In this document: one piece after another, positions 58,001 through 64,000 of the stretch
Position numbering within the stretch: the first letter of the stretch is position 1
Layout of the letters: each line of letters opens with the position of its first letter
NCBI GenBank assembly: GCA_963782345.1
Contig: CAWAJF010000004.1
Location: 248,001-312,000, forward strand
Length of the DNA stretch: 64,000 bases
Direction: 5' to 3'
DNA from: DASUPK01 sp963782345
GTDB lineage: Bacteria; Actinomycetota; Thermoleophilia; Solirubrobacterales; 70-9
Translations under genes and position numbers: made by a program
The notes under the pieces: model-generated
What the model was told of the DNA's origin: nothing
Seen by the model: the letters and a program-made list of their open reading frames with translations, nothing else
Database searches by the model: none

Positions 58001-58180
58001 CTGCTCCCGCGCGAGCCGATGGTTCTTCGCGAGAGCAAGCAACTGGACGAGCTCCATCGAGCGCCGTCCCGGCCAGTGGTCCTCCTCGATCGCCTCGCCT
58101 CCCACGAAGGCGCGAAACGACCCGAGCAGCTGGATGCGCGGCCGAAGCCCGCGAGCGTGCTGAGCAGCCTCCACTGTCAA
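55007..58180 (-). CDS. Large BTAD/AAA-ATPase/TPR transcriptional regulator (AfsR/SARP-like)
   Basis: 1057 aa. Residues ~15-105 are a winged-helix DNA-binding domain (PRIQLLGSFRAFVGG, LREQASEALWPHLDPDAG type). Residues ~110-240 form a BTAD domain (ELEVDAERFEDRARAAL, YGRLRTALAAELGVGPS). The AAA/STAND ATPase with Walker A VRGSPGIGKSAFCRR and Walker B LALIVDDVDAADD follows to about 560. About 480 residues of alpha-helical TPR-like repeats complete it. It is an energy-dependent activator; target genes unknown, possibly the neighbouring operons. TTG start at 58180, or a GTG two codons later. Convergent with nothing; upstream of the rhodanese on the same strand. Confidence 0.88.
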   Translation of the reverse strand: MTVEAAQHARGLRPRIQLLGSFRAFVGGEAIEEDHWPGRRSMELVQLLALAKNHRLAREQASEALWPHLDPDAGAANLRKAAHHARRALSATDAVVLRAGSVALFPSQELEVDAERFEDRARAALRSGEPVVCAEAAQAYGGDLLPELPYEEWTHEPRRRLRGLLVELLRRSGEWERLAELEPTEERASLELMRAALAADRRHDAIRWYGRLRTALAAELGVGPSREAAALYAECVAGLGAIEPAFVDRQIELARAAAALREAGASRLGAVLVRGSPGIGKSAFCRRLAATAEAAGWEVVTVTGARWGNPYAPIAEAVEEIVRRSSGLAARLGDHSRSVLAALTSMAIPAPPLDGQLTRHKVVGAVQRLLDARAAAAGAGLALIVDDVDAADDATAEVLYQLASGGGDGLLVVLAYRPESARQALRGAAAALARVGRAIEIDLGPLERREAQALAAVGASKTLDAEVIEEIVEVARGNPFFILELSREAPAEAPLEVGSDAWSAIAARFLEFDRGTVSMLTRLAVAGDDLDLTEVLGLTGLPETDAFQLLDRALAGGVLTVTGARYRFRHELVRQALLERLPQHQRISIHRDAARRLAGAGAPAPQVAGHWLAGERPVEALDWLLAAAREASASGAYADALRQLDPLLEHSPGHVEALSLRAEALEALGDGGAPTAYAAAAAAAGEPLSHEIRAKEALARLKAGDPESALRTLADCSPASASGRLAESLTLAGAAAVGFGDPELAAAKAEETRRLAFELGDPGAVAEASWARSLAAHARGELRESLRSDLSATGAVPELAIRVFDGYLCASERMLHGALPYADVIEFADSLAAEAERLGAARGQGFAVTLRGMAELLSGDLDRADEDLEAAALLHRRIGAPAGEALALQQRAQVALQRGDRDEAGVLIHEALAAARESSLEQHLLDRIYGSKLLSCGDDSAALRAALDEAEDSIRGPAETCPTCRIALSVPAAIASVRAGELDRARAYADAADSLATVILPLPGKRAEVQEVRGYLARAHGSAARARAQFEAAAAGFRAAGQPLDEARCAALAAGAA

Positions 58181-58214
58181 CGTTGAGCCTAAACCCTCAC
58201 GTCAGCAAGGCGGT

Positions 58215-58234
58215 CCTCCCGCCGTTGCGGGAGG
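58215..58234 (-). terminator. GC-rich hairpin after the MFS operon
   Basis: CCTCCCG, loop CCGTTG, CGGGAGG: a 7-bp perfect stem about 37 nt after the MFS stop and just before the BTAD gene. There is no T-tract, so it is a possible terminator or attenuation structure, not a certain one. Confidence 0.35.
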
Positions 58235-58270
58235 CTCGGGCAAAGCGAGGGCGCTGATGCCCGGAGAGCG

Positions 58271-59500
58271 TTAGGGGGCCGACTCGAGTGCCGGCTCCAG
58301 TGGGCCGCGGTCGCAGAAGAGGTGGTTGATGGCCAGCGCTCCCAGCCCGCAGGCGGCGATCGTGATCGCCATCGGAAGGGCGTTGTGGTTGCCCGCGATC
58401 CCGGCGAGGGGTGCGAGCAACGCTCCGAGGCCGAACTGGCCCAAGCCGTAGAGGGCGGAGGCGCTGCCGGCGCGCTCCCCCTGATGCGCCAGCGCCAGGG
58501 CGGTCGAGTTGGGGACGATCAGGCCGATCGCGCTGACGGTCAGCCAGAGGCCGATCAGAAGCGGCGTCAGCCCGGCGTCGAGCACCACCGACAGCAGCGT
58601 CGCCGCCCCGCCCATGGCGCTCATTCCCGCACCGCCGCGCAGCAGGACGACGGGCCCGACGCGGTCGACCAGCCGGCCACTGACCTGAGAGAGCACCACG
58701 AGCCCGAACGCATTGCAGGCGAAGACCAGGCTGAACTCCTGCGGCGAGAGGCCGTGGATGTCCTCGAGGACGAACGGCGCCCCGGCGATGTAGCTGAACA
58801 TCGCGGCGAACCCGAGGCTTCCGACGAAGGCGTACGGCAGGAAGCTCGTATCGAAAATCAGCGCGCGGAAGACCCGCAGCTTCGTCCTGATCCCGGGCTC
58901 GTGCCGCAGGTGGACCGGGAGCGTCTCGAACAGGAAGGCGTACGCCGCCGCCAGGATCAGGGCGCTGACCACGGCGAAGAGGACGAAGAGTCCGCGCCAG
59001 CTCGTGAACCTGAGCACCTGCCCGCCGAGGATCGGGGCCACGACCGGCGCCACGCCGCTGACGATGACGAGGCGGGCGAAGATCCTCGCCCCGGCGGAGC
59101 CGGAGTAGAGATCGCGGACGATCGCCCGCGCGATCACGAATCCGACTCCCGCCGCGGCGCCCTGCACCAGCCGCAGGAAGGTCAAGGTGAGGATCCCGGG
59201 TGAGAGGCCGCAGAGCAGCGATGAGACCAGGTAGGCGATCAGACCGGCGAGCACCGGGGTGCGCCGGCCGACGTTGTCGCTGATCGATCCGGACACGACC
59301 TGGCTCAGCGCCAGCCCGAGCAGGAAGGCGGTCAGGGTGAGCTGGCCGGTGGAGGCGCTCGTCCCGAGGTCCGAGGTGAGCTCGGGCAGTCCGGGGATGT
59401 AGGCGTCGATCGAGAGCGGCGCGATCCCGGTGAGGGCGCCGACGACGATGAAGATCGCGATCCGGTTCTGGGAGCCCTCGCTCGCCTCCGGCCGGCTCAA
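58271..59500 (-). CDS. MFS drug-resistance transporter (Bcr/CflA-like)
   Basis: 409 aa from the TTG at 59500 (TTGA overlap with the amidase stop). About 12 membrane helices. SIDAYIPGLPELTSDLG in helix 1 is the Bcr/CflA signature; SGSISDNVGRRTPVLAG is the MFS loop and GFVIARAIVRDLYSG the helix-5 antiporter-like motif. Probably proton-driven efflux of a toxic aromatic or antibiotic. It is the last gene of the minus-strand operon from 63998 and may protect against its substrates. Confidence 0.9.
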   Translation of the reverse strand: MSRPEASEGSQNRIAIFIVVGALTGIAPLSIDAYIPGLPELTSDLGTSASTGQLTLTAFLLGLALSQVVSGSISDNVGRRTPVLAGLIAYLVSSLLCGLSPGILTLTFLRLVQGAAAGVGFVIARAIVRDLYSGSAGARIFARLVIVSGVAPVVAPILGGQVLRFTSWRGLFVLFAVVSALILAAAYAFLFETLPVHLRHEPGIRTKLRVFRALIFDTSFLPYAFVGSLGFAAMFSYIAGAPFVLEDIHGLSPQEFSLVFACNAFGLVVLSQVSGRLVDRVGPVVLLRGGAGMSAMGGAATLLSVVLDAGLTPLLIGLWLTVSAIGLIVPNSTALALAHQGERAGSASALYGLGQFGLGALLAPLAGIAGNHNALPMAITIAACGLGALAINHLFCDRGPLEPALESAP

Positions 59501-60879
59501 TTCGGGGCGGTCGTCGCCGGGACGGGCGCCTCGGGCACCCCGAGCTCGGCCTGCAGCCCGATCCCGCGGCCGAGAAGCTCCCAGTCGGTGCCCGGGGCCC
59601 CGATCAGCGAAACGCCGACCGGCAGGCCGCTGCACGACCCGGCGCCGGCCGGGAGCGCGACCGCGGGGAAGCCCGTGTAGTTCCAGTAGTGGGTGAACGC
59701 GATCAGGGCCGCATCGCTGCCGGCGCGCTCGTACCCGTCGCCGCGCTTCCAGGCGACGACCGGCACGGTGGGCTCGATCAGGGCGTCGATCCGGTGCTCG
59801 GCGAGCCAGTCGGACCAGACGGCGGCAGACTCGCGACGGCGGATCTGGGCCGCGGCGAAGTCAATCGCGGAGGTGTCTTTGGCCTCCCCCAGCTCGACCC
59901 ATTCACGGAGCGCCGGCCGGTAGCGCTCGCGGCGGTCGGCGAAGCGGCGGTGCCCGGCCGCCAGCTCGGCGTGGAGGATGTCGAGATAGTCGGCGCCGAC
60001 GTCGATCTCGACCGCCGGCGCCGTGGCGCCGACGAGCTCGGCGCCGAGCGCCCGGCAGCGCTCCAGCACGAGGTCGAAGCCGTCGGCGACGTCAGGCTCG
60101 ATGTCGGCCGACTCCAGCCGAGGCGAGACGGCCAGCCTGGCGCCCTCGAGGCTCGCCGGACCCGGCTGCCCCGCCAGGGCGCTGACCGGGCCGAGCAGCG
60201 CTGCGCAGTCCTCCAAGGTGCGCGCCATCGGCCCGGCGCAGTCGAAGCTCGGGGCGAGCGGGACCACCCCGCGCATCGAGGTCGTGCCGTTGGTCGGCTT
60301 GATCGTCGAGGTGCCGCAGAGCGCCGACGGGATGCGGAGCGACCCGGCGGTGTCACTGCCGGTGGCGGCCGGCGTCATGCGGGCGGCCAGCGCCGCCGCC
60401 GACCCGCCGCTGGAGCCGCCCGCCGTCCGGTCGAGCGACCACGGATTGCCCACCTGGTCGGTCGTCCCCCCGACCGCGAACTCGTGGGTGTGGGTGTGGC
60501 CGAGCAGGACCATCCCCGCCGCCTTCAGCGCGGCCCAGACGTCGCTGTCGCGGTCCGGCACCTCCTCGAGCACTCGGCTGGATGCCGTGAGCGGCTTGCC
60601 GGCGACCGCGTAGAGGTCCTTGAGCCCGACCGGCACGCCCGAGAGCGGCGGGCGCTGATCGTCGCGCCTCTCGTCGGCTTGCCTGGCGACCTGCACCGCA
60701 TCGTCGGCGTAGACGCGGACCCAGGCGTTGATCGAGGCGGGATCGCCGTCGTGGCTGTGGGCCCCGTCGCGCTCGTCGATCCGGCGCAGGCAGGCCTCCA
60801 CCAGCTCGACCGAGGAGATCGACCCGGCCTGGAGCATCGAAACCGCCTCGGTGACGCCGAGGTCGGCTGGATCGCTCAT
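59497..60879 (-). CDS. Amidase-signature hydrolase
   Basis: 460 aa from the ATG at 60879 (ATGA overlap). The Ser-cisSer-Lys triad is placed: Lys in PVGLKDLYAVAG (about residue 80), the Gly/Ser-rich AGGSSGGSAAALAARM, and the nucleophile Ser in SDTAGSLRIPSALCG. It hydrolyses an amide or ester, as in GatA-like and aryl-acylamidases. The next gene upstream is a GMC oxidase and the next downstream an efflux pump. Substrate unknown. Confidence 0.9.
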   Translation of the reverse strand: MSDPADLGVTEAVSMLQAGSISSVELVEACLRRIDERDGAHSHDGDPASINAWVRVYADDAVQVARQADERRDDQRPPLSGVPVGLKDLYAVAGKPLTASSRVLEEVPDRDSDVWAALKAAGMVLLGHTHTHEFAVGGTTDQVGNPWSLDRTAGGSSGGSAAALAARMTPAATGSDTAGSLRIPSALCGTSTIKPTNGTTSMRGVVPLAPSFDCAGPMARTLEDCAALLGPVSALAGQPGPASLEGARLAVSPRLESADIEPDVADGFDLVLERCRALGAELVGATAPAVEIDVGADYLDILHAELAAGHRRFADRRERYRPALREWVELGEAKDTSAIDFAAAQIRRRESAAVWSDWLAEHRIDALIEPTVPVVAWKRGDGYERAGSDAALIAFTHYWNYTGFPAVALPAGAGSCSGLPVGVSLIGAPGTDWELLGRGIGLQAELGVPEAPVPATTAPN

Positions 60880-62435
60880 ACCGCCGCGGAGGCGGCCGGC
60901 GCCTCCGCCGATTGGTCCTCGGTCAGGAAATCGGCGACACGTTCGCCGATCAGGACCGCCGGGGCGTTCGTGTTGCCTGAGGTGACGGCCGGCATGATCG
61001 AGGCGTCCGCCACCCTCAGCCCCTCGATGCCGTGGACCCTGAGGCGCGGATCGACGACGGCCTCCGCGTCGACACCCATCTTGCAGGTCCCAACCTGGTG
61101 GTGGTAGGTGATCGCCGAGCGGCGGACCCAGTCCTCGATCTGCAGGTCGGATGTGACCTCCGGTCCGGGGTAGAGCTCGCGCGCTCCCCATTCGCTGCGG
61201 AGGGCCGGGGCGGCGCCGATCTCGCGACAGAGCGCAACAGCCGCCACCAGCCCCTCGACGTCGGCCGAGCGGGAGAGAACCCTGGGGTCGATGGCCAGCT
61301 CGTCGTGGAGCTCGGGTCCGGTGAGGCGGATCGTGCCCCGGCTGGCCGGGCGGATCATTCCGGCCATCAGCGAGAACCCGTTCTCGGGTCCCTCCATCCA
61401 GTCCTCATAGAGCGGCACCATGAAGTGGATCGGCTGAAGGTCGGGGCCGACGAGTCCCGGCCTGCTTCGCGCCCACAAGTGCGTCTGCGCGGCGAAGAGA
61501 CCGGGTGTCGGTGGACCTATCTCACGGTCCGCGCTGAAGATCACCGGCGAGAGCAGGTGGTCGTGGAGATTTCCTCCCACTCCCGGAAGGTCAGCGACGA
61601 CGTCGACCCCGATCTCACGCAGATGTTCCGCCGGCCCGATCCCCGATCGCATCAGCAGGGGTGGCGACTCGATCGTGCCGCAGGAGACGATCACCTCGGG
61701 AGCTGCGGAGGTCTCGATCCCACCGCCGTCGCGCACCCACTCGACGCCGACGCAGCGGTCGCCATCGAGGAGCAGCTTGCGCGCGTGCGCTCCGGTGACG
61801 ATCCGCAGGTTCTCGTGATCGGCGATCGGCTTCAGGTACGCGGTGGCGGTGCTCTGGCGCACCCCGTCCCTGATCGACAGCTGCATGTAGGAGACGCCCT
61901 CGATCTCCGGGCCGTTGTGATCCTCGTTGAACGGAATCCCCGCCTGCTGTGCCGCTTCCACGATCGATTGATGGATCGGCGCCGGTTCGTAGTCGGAGAT
62001 CACATGGACGATGCCGCCCTCGCCGTGCAGCTCGGAGGCGCCGCGATCGAAGTCCTCGATGCGCTTGAAGATCGGCAGGACGTCTGCCCACGACCAGCCG
62101 GCGTTGCCCAGATATGCCCAGTGGTCCCAGTCCCTCGGGGTCCCGCGAACCCAGATCATCCCGTTGAGGCTGCTCGAGCCGCCGAGCACCTTGCCCCGGG
62201 GCCAGTGCAGGCGCCGGTCCGCAGCGTTGCGCTGCGGCGTCGTCTTGTAGGCCCAATCCTCGGGCGCGAACCAGAGCTCGTGCGCGCGGGTCGGATCGTG
62301 GATCGCGGGATTCGTGTCCCGAGCCCCCGCCTCGAGCATGGTCACCTTCACGCCGGCGTCCACCAGGCGCCGTGTGGCGGCTGCTCCCGCGGAGCCCGCG
62401 CCGACAACGATCACGTCCGGTCCGAACTCAGCCAC
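60876..62435 (-). CDS. GMC oxidoreductase (choline dehydrogenase-like)
   Basis: 519 aa from the GTG at 62435 (8-nt overlap with the HAD gene). The FAD motif is VIVVGAGSAGAAATRRLVD, with GMC signature 1 in GKVLGGSSSLNGMIWVRG. Signature 2 is in SCGTIESPPLLMRSGIG. The active-site His-Asn pair region is HHQVGTCKMG and SGNTNAPAVLIGERVADFL. This is the standard GMC form without the four-Cys cluster, unlike the other two in the window. Oxidises an alcohol; candidates include glycerol-type or polyethylene-glycol-type substrates. Confidence 0.92.
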   Translation of the reverse strand: MAEFGPDVIVVGAGSAGAAATRRLVDAGVKVTMLEAGARDTNPAIHDPTRAHELWFAPEDWAYKTTPQRNAADRRLHWPRGKVLGGSSSLNGMIWVRGTPRDWDHWAYLGNAGWSWADVLPIFKRIEDFDRGASELHGEGGIVHVISDYEPAPIHQSIVEAAQQAGIPFNEDHNGPEIEGVSYMQLSIRDGVRQSTATAYLKPIADHENLRIVTGAHARKLLLDGDRCVGVEWVRDGGGIETSAAPEVIVSCGTIESPPLLMRSGIGPAEHLREIGVDVVADLPGVGGNLHDHLLSPVIFSADREIGPPTPGLFAAQTHLWARSRPGLVGPDLQPIHFMVPLYEDWMEGPENGFSLMAGMIRPASRGTIRLTGPELHDELAIDPRVLSRSADVEGLVAAVALCREIGAAPALRSEWGARELYPGPEVTSDLQIEDWVRRSAITYHHQVGTCKMGVDAEAVVDPRLRVHGIEGLRVADASIMPAVTSGNTNAPAVLIGERVADFLTEDQSAEAPAASAAV

Positions 62436-63249
62436 GGGTCGGCGCTCCCAGCCAGGGCAGCATCTCCTCGACTCCGTCGATCACGGCGTCCGGCCGCTTC
62501 TCGTCCGGGACGCCGTTCAGGTCGAGCTTGCCGCTCATCCCGCTGCGGACCAGGATCGTCCGCGAGCCCCCGAGGTGGCCGAGGGCGATGTCCATGTCGA
62601 TGTCGTCGCCGATCACGGCGTGTTGCTCCGACGGGGCGCCGAGGCGCTCCGTCGTCGCCTCCACCGCGACCCGAGATGGCTTGCCGACCACGATCGGCTC
62701 GACCTCGGTCACCTTGGCGATCGCCGCCGCGGTCATCGCTCCGCGGCTGAAGATCAGTCCGTTGGATCCCCAGTAGCCGGGCCCGTAGTTCGCGGTCAGG
62801 AGCGGCGCGCCCTTGATCACGGCCCGCGCGGCCGTCTCGAGGTCGTCCATGTCGACCTGCGGGACGTGGGCGACGAAGACCGCCTCGGCTTCGTCCGTGT
62901 CGATGAGCGGCACGCCCTCGCGCTCCATCCGCCGTTTGATCTCGTCGGAGCCGAAGACCATCGTCGGGCGCCCGGGCAGATGCTGGCGCAGATACGAGGT
63001 CGCGCTGACCACCGGGGTGAGCAGCTCGTCATCCTGAACGGGCAGGCCGTCCTCGCGCAGGCCCGCGGCGAAGGTCTCCGGATCCAGGTGGCTGCCGTTG
63101 GTGAAGAGGACGAGCGGCCGGCCGGAGGCGCGGATCGCCTCGATCACCTCGACCGCGCCGGGCAGCGGCTCCGAGCGGAAGTCCGCGCCCCGGTGGACGA
63201 GGGATCCGTCGACGTCGAAGACGAACCCCCTGACGTCGTCCAGCCTCAT
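62428..63249 (-). CDS. HAD-family phosphatase (NagD/PGP type)
   Basis: 273 aa. Motif I FVFDVDGSLVHRG (nucleophile Asp), motif II VLFTNGSHLD, cap domain TMVFGSDEIKRRMEREG, motif III Lys in VVGKPSRVAVEA, motif IV AVIGDDIDMDIALG. The class IIA HAD layout is that of 4-nitrophenylphosphatase and phosphoglycolate phosphatase. Removes phosphate from a small metabolite. The start overlaps the carboxylase-like gene stop by 4 nt. Confidence 0.9.
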   Translation of the reverse strand: MRLDDVRGFVFDVDGSLVHRGADFRSEPLPGAVEVIEAIRASGRPLVLFTNGSHLDPETFAAGLREDGLPVQDDELLTPVVSATSYLRQHLPGRPTMVFGSDEIKRRMEREGVPLIDTDEAEAVFVAHVPQVDMDDLETAARAVIKGAPLLTANYGPGYWGSNGLIFSRGAMTAAAIAKVTEVEPIVVGKPSRVAVEATTERLGAPSEQHAVIGDDIDMDIALGHLGGSRTILVRSGMSGKLDLNGVPDEKRPDAVIDGVEEMLPWLGAPTRG

Positions 63250-64000
63250 CGGTGCGCCGCGGCCTCCGCGACCATCGCGTCCACCTGCTCGGCGGACATG
63301 GTCAGGCGCAGCAGCAGCTCCTCGTCGGAGATCCCCTCGCCGAAGCGCTCGCGCGCTCCCTCGAGGCTGAGTGGCTCGAGCTTCCCGAGCTTCTCGGCGC
63401 GCGGGCGCGAGAGGACCTTGTCCGCGATCTCCGGGTCGACCGGCGCCGCGGGCTCGAAGAAGTGCCCGTGGAAGTAGCGGACCATCTCGTCGGAGACCTT
63501 GCTCCAGCGCTCCCCGTAGATCACGTTCATCACCGCCTGGCTGGCGACGAACTGCGAGACCGGGGTGACCATGATCGGGTAGCCCATCTCCGCACGAACG
63601 CGCGTCACCTCCTCGAGGGTGGCGTCGAAGAGCTCCGGCTTGCCGATCTCCTGCAGCTGGCGCTTGGTGGTCGTCACCATCCCGCCGGGCATCTGGTGGT
63701 GGTAGTAGGCCGCGTCGTACTCCCTCGGGGCGCCGAGCGGCAGGTCCTTCTCAGCGGCGAGCTCGCGGAAGTGATCGGACACCTGCGCCAGGGCATCCGT
63801 GTCCAGTCCGTGCGAGTAGCCCTCGGCCACGAGGTTGCGCAGGGTCGTCTCGCAGGAGGGGTTGGAGGTGCCGTTCGCGAGCGGCGCGACGGCGGTGTGG
63901 AGGGTGCGCGTGCCGGCCTCGAGCCCCTCCATGTAGGCGAGCGGACCGAGGCTGATCGTGCAATGGCTGTGCAGCTCGACCGGCCGCGGTGCGACGGCCT
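63246..64000 (-). CDS. HMG-CoA-lyase-like/pyruvate carboxylase subunit B or oxaloacetate decarboxylase-like protein, 5'-truncated
   Basis: The frame is open to the window edge, so the true start lies beyond 64000; about 251 C-terminal codons are visible. VELHSHCTISLGPLAYMEG near the edge is the DRE-TIM metallolyase metal loop (HxH). GTRTLHTAVAPLANGTSNP and YDAAYYHHQMPGGMVTTTKRQL are typical of the carboxyltransferase of pyruvate carboxylase and of oxaloacetate decarboxylase alpha. It transfers or removes a carboxyl group from a 2-oxo acid. No biotin domain follows the barrel here, since the gene ends at EAAAHR. It leads the operon with the HAD, GMC, amidase and MFS genes. Confidence 0.85.
   Translation of the reverse strand, partial: AVAPRPVELHSHCTISLGPLAYMEGLEAGTRTLHTAVAPLANGTSNPSCETTLRNLVAEGYSHGLDTDALAQVSDHFRELAAEKDLPLGAPREYDAAYYHHQMPGGMVTTTKRQLQEIGKPELFDATLEEVTRVRAEMGYPIMVTPVSQFVASQAVMNVIYGERWSKVSDEMVRYFHGHFFEPAAPVDPEIADKVLSRPRAEKLGKLEPLSLEGARERFGEGISDEELLLRLTMSAEQVDAMVAEAAAHR

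Noticed and set aside
1..64000. CRISPR arrays, tRNA/rRNA genes, phage or insertion sequences
   Set aside because: No regularly spaced repeats, no cloverleaf in any gap and no transposase or integrase motif was found by reading both strands. Gaps are under about 180 bases.

Overview
The window is very GC-rich (roughly 70% by eye), gene-dense bacterial DNA. Many genes start with GTG or TTG, many junctions overlap by 4 nt (ATGA, GTGA or TTGA), and there is a large BTAD/AAA/TPR regulator of the kind common in Actinobacteriota. PcaI/PcaJ are of the glutaconate-CoA-transferase type and PcaC and PcaD are separate proteins. The best guess is a soil actinobacterium, possibly of class Thermoleophilia (Solirubrobacterales-like). 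That placement is inference, because there is no rRNA or other phylogenetic marker here. I see no tRNA, rRNA, insertion sequence, phage or CRISPR, and no gene-free stretch longer than about 180 bases.

Layout. (1) 1-10.2 kb: a partial aldehyde dehydrogenase and a benzoylformate-decarboxylase-like ThDP enzyme, a membrane diguanylate cyclase, a small membrane/Usp-like protein, a duplicated-domain hypothetical protein, an aldehyde dehydrogenase with a GMC oxidoreductase, and a methyltransferase. (2) 10.2-21.7 kb, minus strand: one tightly overlapping unit of about 13 genes. It contains a phenylacetate-CoA-ligase-like enzyme, a GntR regulator and pcaI-J-H-G-B-D-C (protocatechuate 3,4-cleavage to 3-oxoadipyl-CoA). 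These are followed by a meta-cleavage-like module: a type I extradiol dioxygenase, an NAD(P) dehydrogenase, an amidohydrolase-like protein whose gene is frameshifted, a GalB-type hydratase and a LigK-type aldolase. (3) 21.8-28.9 kb, minus: a zinc alcohol dehydrogenase, an SDR, pobA, an MFS transporter, and a GntR/MetE-like/half-GcvT operon. (4) 29.0-42.6 kb, plus: an aldehyde dehydrogenase, a double-hotdog MaoC protein and an amidohydrolase. A complete branched-chain-type ABC importer follows, then two E1 alpha/beta pairs of 2-oxo-acid-dehydrogenase type that flank a VOC protein and a TIM-barrel protein. (5) 42.7-50.0 kb, plus: a YihY membrane protein, a two-part GMC dehydrogenase, three medium-chain dehydrogenases, an alpha/beta hydrolase and a VOC protein. 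(6) 50-54.9 kb: an acetoacetyl-CoA-synthetase-like enzyme divergent from a DpgC-like cofactor-free dioxygenase and a PaaK-type ligase, then a rhodanese. (7) 55-64 kb, minus: the BTAD regulator, then HMG-CoA-lyase-like (partial), HAD, GMC, amidase and MFS genes in one overlapping operon.

How it fits together. The recurring theme is catabolism of plant- or lignin-type aromatics. Alcohol and aldehyde dehydrogenases and GMC oxidases would turn aryl alcohols into aryl acids. PobA makes protocatechuate from 4-hydroxybenzoate. The Pca enzymes open the ring, and an alternative meta route is encoded beside them. The most interesting possibility is an aerobic arylacetate alpha-oxidation route: PaaK-like ligase, DpgC-like dioxygenase, benzoylformate-decarboxylase-like enzyme, aldehyde dehydrogenase, then PobA/Pca. 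A second candidate is the E1-E1-VOC-TIM cluster, which has no E2 or E3. A third is a MetE-like/half-GcvT pair that could carry methyl groups to or from folate. All three are hypotheses from gene content. No thiolase (pcaF) is present.
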